Assembly: GCF_000454545.1 (NCBI RefSeq)
Contig: NZ_CM002139.1
Location: forward strand, 5,133,713 to 5,197,712
Direction of reading: 5' to 3'
Length of the DNA stretch: 64,000 bases
Source: Xanthomonas cassavae CFBP 4642
GTDB lineage: Bacteria > Pseudomonadota > Gammaproteobacteria > Xanthomonadales > Xanthomonadaceae
Position numbers and translations under genes: made by a program. This document shows positions 9,328 to 17,128 of the stretch, one piece after another. The number at the start of each line of letters is the position of its first letter. The stretch's first letter is position 1. Under the pieces are notes generated by a model. The model made no database searches. It was not told the origin of the DNA and worked only from the letters and a program-made list of their open reading frames with translations.

Positions 9328-9356
9328 ACGCAACCGCTGCGGCGGTTGCGTGTTTT
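9328..9356 (+). terminator. Rho-independent terminator after DUF4198 gene
   Basis: A perfect 10-bp stem (ACGCAACCGC/GCGGTTGCGT) with a TGCG tetraloop is followed by GTTTT, starting 5 nt after the stop codon. Confidence 0.85.
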
Positions 9357-9476
9357 GCGGCGTCCACACACCGGTGCGGACGCATCTGCCTGGCACAGCT
9401 AGCCGTCTACAGGCAGCGCTCTGCCTGTCGCACCGACGCCACGGCCCGGCACTTTTTCTTCCCCACGAGGCAATCC

Positions 9477-10376
9477 ATGAACACTGGCTCCCTGGCCGGC
9501 GCGTGTCTATGCGCGCTGCTGCTTCCTGCCGTCGCTACCGCCCAATCCGACCCGCGTCCGCTGCTCGGCGGTCACGGCAACAACGTGCAGGCCTTCATCA
9601 CCCAGCACGACGACAACCGCGACGGCCGCATCACTGCCGCCGACTTCGCTGCCTTCCGCCGCAGCCGCTTCGATGCCACCGACCGCAATCACGACGGCAC
9701 GGTCGATGAAGACGAATACGTCAACGAATTCATTGCACGTCGGCGACAGGCGCTGCAACAGGAACGCAGCGCGCAGGCAGCACGCAGCAGCGCGCGCTTT
9801 AGCGCACTCGATCTCGATGGCGACCAGCAGGTGTCGCGCGCCGAATTCGACGCGGCCGGCGCGCAGGACTGGGCGCGTGGACAGGCGGCACTGGCGGCGG
9901 CAACCAAGACGGCAGGCGTCGACAGCACGCTGACGTTCGATCGCGACGGTGGCCGCCCGGGCATGCCCGACAGCCAGTCGGCCGACGGCTTTCTTGCGCT
10001 GTACGACGAAAACGGCGACGGCAAGGTGGGCCGCACCGAATACACGGACCTGCGCGCGGCGCAGTTCGCGCGTGCCGATGACGACCGCAGCGGCGCGCTG
10101 TCGACGCAGGAGTACCGCGTCGAGTTCGAGGACCGGCTCAACCGTCGCATCACCGCACTCGAGCAGGCCGACGACCGCCAGGTGCACGTGCGCTTCAACG
10201 TGCTCGACACCGACAAGGACACGCGCATGAGCTTCGCCGAGTACCAGGCCTCGGGCCTGCGCACGTTTGCCCGCGTCGACCGCAATCACGATGGCGTGGT
10301 CGATGCCAGCGACGCCGCATTGCCGGCACCTGCAACGGCGCCAGCCCCAGCCACCACGCCGTCCCAGGCCGACTGA
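9477..10376 (+). CDS. Secreted multi-EF-hand calcium-binding protein
   Basis: This 299-residue protein has a signal peptide ending near ATAQ, so it is periplasmic or exported. At least seven EF-hand-like loops follow, for example DDNRDGRITAAD, DRNHDGTVDEDE, DLDGDQQVSRAE, DENGDGKVGRTE, DDDRSGALSTQE, DTDKDTRMSFAE and DRNHDGVVDASD. Most have acidic residues at positions 1, 3, 5 and 12; some are degenerate. The C-terminus is a Pro/Ala-rich tail. The ATG at 9477 follows ACGAGG by 6 nt. The role is unknown; calcium buffering or sensing is inferred from the loops alone. Confidence 0.88.
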   Translation: MNTGSLAGACLCALLLPAVATAQSDPRPLLGGHGNNVQAFITQHDDNRDGRITAADFAAFRRSRFDATDRNHDGTVDEDEYVNEFIARRRQALQQERSAQAARSSARFSALDLDGDQQVSRAEFDAAGAQDWARGQAALAAATKTAGVDSTLTFDRDGGRPGMPDSQSADGFLALYDENGDGKVGRTEYTDLRAAQFARADDDRSGALSTQEYRVEFEDRLNRRITALEQADDRQVHVRFNVLDTDKDTRMSFAEYQASGLRTFARVDRNHDGVVDASDAALPAPATAPAPATTPSQAD

Positions 10377-10384
10377 CTTGCTGA

Positions 10385-10438
10385 CGCGGGCCTTGAGGCC
10401 CGCGCCATCCGCGCCACATGGCCCGCCACTGGCGGGCC
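10385..10438. repeat. Two tandem perfect hairpins between EF-hand gene and TonB receptor
   Basis: CGCGGGCC-TTGA-GGCCCGCG (10385-10404) and GGCCCGCC-ACT-GGCGGGCC (10420-10438) are both perfect 8-bp stems sharing the GGCCCGC core. No T-run follows. They may terminate or stabilise the upstream message. Confidence 0.6.
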
Positions 10439-10525
10439 CCACCCAGCCACGCGACCGCCCCGTGCCGCCCGCAGCCAGGTTCGCGCCTTTGCGCGCCCAT
10501 TCCTTTCCTGACTGTGGAACCGACG

Positions 10526-12865
10526 ATGACCTCGACACCGACCCTGCTGGCCCTGGCGATCGCTGCCGGCCTGGCCTTCCCGCTGCATGCCGAACAGGCA
10601 TCTGCCGACGCCACCACCTTCGACCCGGTCGAGGTGAAGGCCGCGCGCGACAAGCGCGCCTCCAGCAACCAGAACGTCACCACCCTCGACACCGCGCAGC
10701 TGCAGCAGGAACAGGCCTAGAGCATGGAAGACCTGATGCGCTACATCCCCGGCGTGAGCATCGCCGACATGGGCCGCTTCGGCGAGAACGGCTTCAACAT
10801 CCGTGGCCTGGAAGGCGACCGGGTGGCGATGACCATCGATGGCCTGTCGATGGCCGAGGGCGTGGAGACCGCGCGCGACTACGAGTTCTTCCGCGCCGGC
10901 CGCGGCGGCGTGGATGTGGATTCGCTCAAGCGCGTGGATATCGTCAAGGGCGCCGACTCCATCAGCGCCGGCAGCGGCGCGCTCGGTGGCGCGGTGGTGT
11001 TCACCACCAAGGACCCCTACGACTACCTCAAGGCGCAGGGCAACGACAGCTATGTCGGCTTGAAGACCGGCTACACCGGGCATAACGACCAATTGCTCGG
11101 CAACCTCACCGTCGCCAACCGCAGCGGCATCGTTGAATCGATGCTGAGCTACACCCGCCGCGAGGGCCACGAATCCGAGGGCTGGTATTCCAGCACCGAC
11201 ATCGACACCGGCAGCGCGCGGCGCACGCCCGACCCGGTCGACAGCCAGAGCGACAACATACTGGTCAAGCTCGACGTGGTGCCGAACGCACAACACCGCG
11301 TCGGCGTGGTGTACGAACGCAACCGCTCGCAGAACCGGGTCGACAACCTCAGCCGCGTCAGCGCGCCCAGCTACGCCGAGCGCATCGGCGAAGACAGCAA
11401 CGACCGTGACCGCTACGGCCTGCGCTACCTCTGGAAGGCCGACAACGCCCTGTTCGACACCCTGCAGGCGCAGCTCGACCGTCAGCAGACCGACAGCCGC
11501 GGCACCACCCGGATCCTCACCCAGAGCGGCAGCTCGAGCACGCCGGCCACCGCCGCCACCACGCGCTGCACGGTGGCGCTGCCGTGCCGCCGGGCCGAGG
11601 ACCGCGACACCGAGCAGACCCTGGACCGCCTCGCGGTCGACTTCGACAAGCAGCTGCACGACAGCGGCTGGTCGCAAGCGCTGTTGTACGGGGCGGCCTG
11701 GCAGCGCCGCAGCATCGACTTCAGCGCGATCGACTACCGCTGGAACAACGCCGGCGCGCTGGACACCGCCACCGTCGACCCGGCGCAGGTGCCCAAGACC
11801 GATGCCGACACCTGGAGCGTGTACCTGCGCGACCGCATCGGCCTGCGCGACGACCGCCTGCAGCTCACCCTGGGCGCACGCTACGACCACTACCGCTACA
11901 CGCCGACGCTGTCGTCCACCTTCGTCGATGTCACTGGCACAGTGCGCGAGGTGACCTTCGCCGCACCGACCTGGCAGGCCGGCATCAGCTACGCCTTCAC
12001 CCCGCAGCAGACGCTGTGGTTCCAGGCCGGGCGCGGCTTCCGTGCGCCGACCACCGCCGAGATGTACGCCCCGACCAGCATCACCGCGCTCACCGAGGTC
12101 GCCACCGGCACTACCGTCAACGTGCCGACCGTGGCCGCCAATCCCGCGCTCCAGGCAGAGCGCAGCCTCAACCTGGAACTGGGCTGGCGCTGGGAGAGCG
12201 ACTGGGCACGCGTGGGCCTATCGGTGTTCCGCGACCGCTACGACGACTTCATCCAGAGCGAAACCGTCACCGCCAACGCCGGCACGCGTTACCAGACCTG
12301 TACCCGCGGCGTGTGCACCGCGCGCAATGGCTACGCCTACACCACGCTGCTCAATGTCGGCCAGGTGGAGGTCAAGGGCGTCGAACTGGAGGCGCAGTTC
12401 AGGCTCGGCGATGCCTGGCTGCTGCGCGCGGCATGGACGCACAACCAGGGCGAGCTGGAAGACGGCCGTCCGCTGGACAGCATCAATCCCGATCGCGGCG
12501 TGCTGGGCCTGAGCTGGCAGGGGCTGGATGAGCGCCTGCGTGTGAGCGCCAACATCACCCATGCACTGGCCAAGAAAGCCAAGGAGGTCACCGTGGAGAA
12601 CGATATCTTCGGCGTCCCGGCCGAGCCGTTCCTCAGCGACGCCTACAGCGTGGTCGACCTGTTCGGCAGCTACCGCTTCAACGCCAACGTGCGCGTCAAT
12701 CTCGGCGTGTACAACCTGTTCGACGAACGCTATTGGCAATGGGCGCGCATCCGCAATGTCACCCGCGGCGATTTCTATCTGTACGGCTATGCCACCGACG
12801 ACGGCATCGGCCGCTACAGCGAACCGGGGCGCAATCTGCGCGCCACGCTGTACGTGACGTTCTGA
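10526..12865 (+). pseudogene. TonB-dependent receptor with premature amber stop
   Basis: The frame encodes a full outer-membrane receptor: signal peptide, a DPVEVKA TonB-box-like segment, a plug domain (MRYIPGVSIADMGRFGENG, IRGLEGDRV, VDIVKGADS) and a beta-barrel ending in GRNLRATLYVTF with a terminal Phe. It resembles the haemoglobin/transferrin-type heme or iron receptor family. Codon 65 is TAG (10718-10720), between EQA and SMEDLMRYIPG, where relatives usually have Gln, consistent with CAG to TAG. The remainder stays open in the same frame to 12865. An ATG at 10724 directly follows, but restart there would lack the signal peptide and TonB box. Without suppression or a sequencing error the gene is non-functional. 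Confidence 0.88.
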
Positions 12866-13055
12866 GGCGCAGTCACCGCTGCGTATCGCGGCACGGACTG
12901 TCGTGCATGCGATGCAAGGATGGGCCAGGCACTACAGCGTGGTCATGCACGCGCTGCGCGGGTAGCGATACGCCGACTGCAGCTCCGTCGAATCGATGAC
13001 CAGATAAGAGGTGCCGCACGCCATGCGCCACCTCGACATCGCAGCCATCCAACAG

Positions 13056-13089
13056 GGCATGACGCGCGCAGCTCGCGGCGCGTCATGCC
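13056..13089. terminator. Hairpin between convergent TonB receptor and mgtE
   Basis: A perfect 12-bp stem (GGCATGACGCGC/GCGCGTCATGCC) with a 10-nt loop lies 13 nt past the mgtE stop and about 190 nt past the receptor stop. It could end transcription from either side, but there is no U-tract. Confidence 0.5.
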
Positions 13090-13102
13090 ACTACCCGCTG
13101 CG

Positions 13103-14470
13103 CTACAACAACGTGCCGCTCAGGATCGCCGCAGCGATGCTGAAATAAATCACCAACCCGGTGACATCCACTAACGTTGCCACGAATGGCGCAGAGGCGC
13201 TGGCCGGGTCGAACCCGAAGCGTTGCAACACGAACGGCAGCATCGAGCCGGACAGCGAGCCGAAGGTGACGATGCCGATCAGCGCCGCACCGATGGTCAG
13301 CGCCACCATCTGCCAGTGCGGGCCGTAGTCGTAAAGGCCGGCGGTCTGCCAGATGGTGATGCGCATGATCGCCAGCACGCCCAGGATCGCGCCCAGGGTC
13401 AGGCCGGTCGGCAGTTCGCGCAACGCCACTTTCCACCAGTCGCCCAGACGGATCTCGCGCAGCGCCAGCGAGCGGATCAGCAGCGAGGTGGCCTGCGAGC
13501 CGGAGTTGCCGCCCGAGCTCATGATCAACGGAATGAACAGGGTCAGCACCACCGCCTTGGACAGCTCGTCCTCGAAGTGCTGCATCGCGCTGGCGGTGAG
13601 CATCTCGCCCAGGAACAGCACGCTCAACCAGCCGGCGCGCTTCTTGATCATCTGGCCGAAGCCAATCTGCATGTACGGCTTGTCCAGCGCTTCCATGCCG
13701 CCGAACTTGTGCACGTCTTCGGTGGATTCGGCGGTCAATGCATCCAGCACGTCGTCCACGGTGACGATGCCGAGCACGTGGCCGCGCGCATCCACCACCG
13801 GAATGGCGAGCAGGTCGTGGCGACGGATCAGCCGCGCCACTTCTTCCTGATCCAGCGCCGGGTCCACGGTGACCGGCGGATTGACTTGCGCCACCTCCAG
13901 GATCGGTGCCTCCGGCGCGCCGGTGATCAGCCGCCGCATGGTGACCACCTGAGTGAGCACGCGGCTGTGCGGGTCGAGCAGATAGATCGCGTACACGGTC
14001 TCGCGGCTGCGCTCCACTTCGCGGATGTGCTGCAGGGTGCGGCCCACCGTCCAGTCGGCCGGCACCGCCACGAACTCGGTAGTCATCAGCGCGCCGGCGG
14101 TATTGGGCGGGTAGCGCATCAAGGCCTGGATCGACAGCCGCGCCTCGGCGCTGAGCAGCCACAGCAGCGGCTGGCGCTGCTCGGTATCCAGGCCGTGGAA
14201 GATGTCGGTGGCACGGTCGTCGGCCATCTGCCCGAGCAGGGACGCGGCCTGCTCGGCCGGCAGCAAGGCCACCAGCGCACTGGCATCGCGCAGCTCGGGT
14301 TGTTCCAGCAGCTTCACCGCACGCGGCGGCGGCAACGCGGCCAGCACCTGCGCTGCGTCCGTGCGGTCGAGGGTGTTGAGATATTCCACCGCATCGGCCG
14401 TGTTGAGCTCGGCCAGGGGTGCGGTCAGTGCATCGACGCCTTGGGCAAGGCGCAGGGTTTCGTCGTACAT
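13103..14470 (-). CDS. mgtE: Magnesium transporter MgtE
   Basis: This 455-residue inner-membrane Mg2+ channel/transporter has the family order: a cytoplasmic N domain of helical repeats (about 20-130), two CBS domains (about 137-260) that sense cytosolic Mg2+, a plug helix, and about five membrane segments in the last 170 residues. The conserved pore region includes LIMSSGGNSGSQATSLLIRS. The ATG at 14470 has no good Shine-Dalgarno; a stable hairpin lies immediately upstream (14474-14516), suggesting leader control. It is not in an operon. Confidence 0.95.
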   Translation of the reverse strand: MYDETLRLAQGVDALTAPLAELNTADAVEYLNTLDRTDAAQVLAALPPPRAVKLLEQPELRDASALVALLPAEQAASLLGQMADDRATDIFHGLDTEQRQPLLWLLSAEARLSIQALMRYPPNTAGALMTTEFVAVPADWTVGRTLQHIREVERSRETVYAIYLLDPHSRVLTQVVTMRRLITGAPEAPILEVAQVNPPVTVDPALDQEEVARLIRRHDLLAIPVVDARGHVLGIVTVDDVLDALTAESTEDVHKFGGMEALDKPYMQIGFGQMIKKRAGWLSVLFLGEMLTASAMQHFEDELSKAVVLTLFIPLIMSSGGNSGSQATSLLIRSLALREIRLGDWWKVALRELPTGLTLGAILGVLAIMRITIWQTAGLYDYGPHWQMVALTIGAALIGIVTFGSLSGSMLPFVLQRFGFDPASASAPFVATLVDVTGLVIYFSIAAAILSGTLL

Positions 14471-14473
14471 GGT

Positions 14474-14580
14474 GGTTCGCCTGGTGACGACCGTCGTCGA
14501 TGACAGCCGGCGAACCCAAAACCTCAGGCGCGCGCCAACCAGGTCATCGACCCGGGTCTAGGGTGACTGTCGCTGGACAT
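14474..14580 (-). promoter_or_regulatory. Structured 5' leader of mgtE
   Basis: In transcript order, a TGTC/GACA mini-hairpin and a GACCCGGGTC palindrome flanked by GTCA/TGAC (14546-14578) come first. They are followed by a nested hairpin with outer arms GGCGAACC (14509-14516 and 14474-14481 as its complement) and inner arms GACGA/TCGTC. The 3' arm ends 3 nt before the ATG and would hide the ribosome site. Its position before an Mg2+ transporter suggests regulation. It does not carry the full conserved M-box core. Confidence 0.35.
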
Positions 14581-14697
14581 GGATAAGGCTCCGAAAGGTG
14601 CGCACCGACCGGTGATCCGGGCGGCGGCGCGGCGCAGTCTGCGCGCCTGAGCTGGCTTGGTCAATGCCTCACGTGCGGCCCGCTGCAGTGCGCGTAT

Positions 14698-15006
14698 GAC
14701 GGCAAGCCCAATCCGGCCTTCCAGCGCGTGCTCGATGCGATGCCAAGCGACAAAGATCAGACCCGGAAGGTGGCCGACGCCTCCGTGCGTGCCAGCGATT
14801 TTCTACCACCCGGCAACCCACGCAGTTTCTATCGCTACCAGGGCTCGCTGACCACCCCGCCATGCAGCGAAACGGTGGACTGGGTGGTACTGAGTCAACC
14901 GGTGCAGGTGTCCAGGGAACAGATCAACGCATTCGAGCGGATGTATCGGTTCGACGCGCGTCCGCTGCAGCCACTGGACCGTCGCTTCCTGCTCAAGCGC
15001 CGGTGA
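14698..15006 (+). pseudogene. C-terminal remnant of alpha-carbonic anhydrase
   Basis: About 100 codons match the end of bacterial alpha-carbonic anhydrases: a PNPAFQRVLDAMPSD helix, SDFLPP, FYRYQGSLTTPPCSE (the SLTTPPC signature), then the VSREQINAF...YRFDARPLQPL ending. The N-terminal two-thirds, with the signal peptide and all three zinc-binding histidines, is absent upstream. It cannot be an active enzyme. It is likely a deletion remnant between mgtE and the antiporter gene. Confidence 0.8.
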
Positions 15007-15206
15007 GCCCGGCCCAGGCGCGGCGCGTCTAGCGCGACGCCGGCAGACCCTCGCGGTTGCCACCGACAAGCGCTGGCCACTGCCTGCCGCCGCAACGCGT
15101 TGACCTTGCACACCGGGCGCGTCGTATGCCGCGCGGCGCCGGCACAGCGTGCAAGCCGGCCGGCCGCCTCGCGCGGCATAATGCGCGCCTCAACGGAGAG
15201 TGCGAC

Positions 15207-17018
15207 ATGCATAGCGGCGGCCTCGAAGTGGCCTTGGTCCTGATGCTGGCGGCGATCGTGGCCGTGCCGGTGTTCAAACGCTTCGGCCTGGGCGCGGTGC
15301 TGGCCTATCTGGTCGCCGGCGTGGTGCTCGGGCCCGACGGCGTGGGCGTGGTGCAGGATGCCGAACGCATCAGCGGTGCAGCCGAGATCGGTGTGGTGAT
15401 GCTGCTGTTCGTGATCGGCCTGGAATTGTCGCCAGCCAGGCTCAAGGTAATGCGCCATTCGGTGTTCGGTGCCGGTGCCAGCCAGGTGCTGGTGACCGCG
15501 GTGATTCTGGGTGGCCTGTTGATGCTGGGCCAACTCGGCTGGAAGAGCGCACTGATCGTCGGCGTGGCACTGGCGTTGTCGTCCACCGCGGTGGGCCTGC
15601 AGTTGCTGGCCGAGCGCAAGGCACTGAACAGTGACTACGGCCGGCTGGCCTTCGCCATCCTGCTGTTCCAGGACCTGATCGCCATTCCGCTGCTGGCGGC
15701 CATTCCGCTGCTGGGCGGCAGCAAGAATGCCACCCTGGCCTGGCCGGATGTGGCCAAGGCAGTCGCCGCCCTGGCACTGGTGATCCTGTGCGGGCGCTTC
15801 GTGCTGCGCCATCTGTTCAACGTGGTGGCGCGCACGCGCATGCCCGAGGTGTTCACTGCCAGCGCGCTGCTGGTGGTGCTGGGCGCTGCGTGGATCATGC
15901 AGGAGGCTGGCCTGAGCGCCAGCCTTGGCGCCTTCATCGCCGGCGTGTTGCTGGCCGATTCGGAATTCCGCCACGAGCTGGAATCGCAGATCGAGCCGTT
16001 CGAAGGCCTGCTGCTGGGCCTGTTCTTCATCTCGGTGGGCATGGGCATCGACCTCAATCGCGTCGTCGCCGAGCCGGGAGTGATCGCCGCTGGCGTGGCG
16101 ATCCTGCTGGTGGTGAAGTTCTCGCTGCTGGTCGGCATCGGCAGCGTGGCCAAGCTGCCGCTACGCAGCAGCCTGATGCTGGGCAGCGTGCTGTGGCTGG
16201 GCGGCGAGTTCGCGTTCGTGGTGTTCAACGAGGCCGACCGCGTCGGCCTGCTGGAAGCTGCCAATCACGACCGTCTGGTGGCCATTGTCGGTGTCTCGAT
16301 GGCACTGACGCCGCTGTTGCTGCTTGGCATGCAACGCATCCTCAACGGACCACTGCGCTTGCGCGAACCCAAGTCCGAACGCCCGTTCGACACCATCGAT
16401 ACGCAGACACCCAAGGTGCTGGTCGCCGGCATGGGCCGCTTCGGCCAGGTGGTTGCGCGCCTGCTCACGGCGCGCCACGTGCCGTTCGTGGCGCTGGAAC
16501 ACAACCCCGACACCGTCGAGGACCTGCGCCGCTTCGGCAGCCAGCTGTATTACGGCGATCCCACCCGCCCGGAACTGCTGCGCGCTGCCGGTGCCGACCG
16601 CATCAAGGTGTTCGTGATCGCGGTGGACGACCCGGACACCAACATCAAGACCGTGCGGCTGATCCGCCGCCTGTACCCGCAGGCCACCGTGCTGGCGCGC
16701 GCGCGCAACCGCCAGCACGCCTGGAAGCTGATGGACCTCGGTGCAGAACCGTTCCGCGAGGTCTTTGCCTCCAGCCTGGAACTGAGCGGGCGGGTATTGA
16801 CCTCGCTGGGACTTGGCGAAGCGGACGCACGCGAGCACGTCAAACGCTTCCGCCAGCACGACGAAGACCTGCTCCGCCGCCAGCACCTGGTCTACGACGA
16901 CGAAGCCAAGGTGATCCAGACCTCGCGCGACGCACGCGCCGACCTGATGAACCTGTTCGAAGCCGACGTCAAGGCGGATGTGGACGGCGAACCCGCATCA
17001 ACCACACAGAATCACTGA
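15207..17018 (+). CDS. CPA2-family cation:proton antiporter with RCK domain (Kef-type)
   Basis: This 603-residue protein has an N-terminal membrane domain of about 12 segments (residues 1-390) typical of KefB/KefC, including the LLFVIGLELSP and LFQDLIAIPLL segments. A cytosolic TrkA-N/RCK domain starts near residue 410 (GMGRFGQVVARLL), which binds nucleotide, and a basic/acidic C-terminal tail follows. Kef systems export K+ in exchange for H+ during electrophile or pH stress. Glutathione gating cannot be judged here. GGAGAG lies 6 nt before the ATG at 15207. It is monocistronic and ends in a large hairpin. Confidence 0.9.
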   Translation: MHSGGLEVALVLMLAAIVAVPVFKRFGLGAVLAYLVAGVVLGPDGVGVVQDAERISGAAEIGVVMLLFVIGLELSPARLKVMRHSVFGAGASQVLVTAVILGGLLMLGQLGWKSALIVGVALALSSTAVGLQLLAERKALNSDYGRLAFAILLFQDLIAIPLLAAIPLLGGSKNATLAWPDVAKAVAALALVILCGRFVLRHLFNVVARTRMPEVFTASALLVVLGAAWIMQEAGLSASLGAFIAGVLLADSEFRHELESQIEPFEGLLLGLFFISVGMGIDLNRVVAEPGVIAAGVAILLVVKFSLLVGIGSVAKLPLRSSLMLGSVLWLGGEFAFVVFNEADRVGLLEAANHDRLVAIVGVSMALTPLLLLGMQRILNGPLRLREPKSERPFDTIDTQTPKVLVAGMGRFGQVVARLLTARHVPFVALEHNPDTVEDLRRFGSQLYYGDPTRPELLRAAGADRIKVFVIAVDDPDTNIKTVRLIRRLYPQATVLARARNRQHAWKLMDLGAEPFREVFASSLELSGRVLTSLGLGEADAREHVKRFRQHDEDLLRRQHLVYDDEAKVIQTSRDARADLMNLFEADVKADVDGEPASTTQNH

Positions 17019-17026
17019 GCTCTTTC

Positions 17027-17092
17027 GTAGGAGCGTGCCTGCGCGCGACCGGGCGTTACCGGCAAAGCCCGTCGCGCGCAGGCACGCTCCTC
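17027..17092. terminator. 20-bp perfect inverted repeat between convergent antiporter and zwf
   Basis: Left arm 17030-17049 begins GGAGCGTGCC and right arm 17071-17090 is its exact complement. A 21-nt loop has a further GGGC/GCCC pair. The outer GTAGGAGC edge is typical of REP-like elements seen in pseudomonads and xanthomonads. It lies between two converging genes, so it may act as a bidirectional terminator. Confidence 0.7.
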
Positions 17093-17128
17093 CGTGGAGC
17101 TGCGGTGGCTGCCTGCCGCTCGCATCCG

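Noticed and set aside
10718..10720. TAG in the TonB receptor as a recoded amino acid (pyrrolysine or suppressor readthrough)
   Set aside because: No recoding genes or signals are seen, and other genes here use TAG as a normal stop (for example at 9321-9323).
12866..13055. Possible insertion-sequence remnant after the TonB receptor
   Set aside because: Short matches to transposase-like phrases could not be extended, and no terminal inverted repeats or target duplications are visible.
14474..14640. Classical M-box (ykoK) riboswitch before mgtE
   Set aside because: Only short fragments recall it; the conserved AGGTGAGGCTCC and GCTGCCC elements are missing, so I kept it only as an unnamed structured leader.
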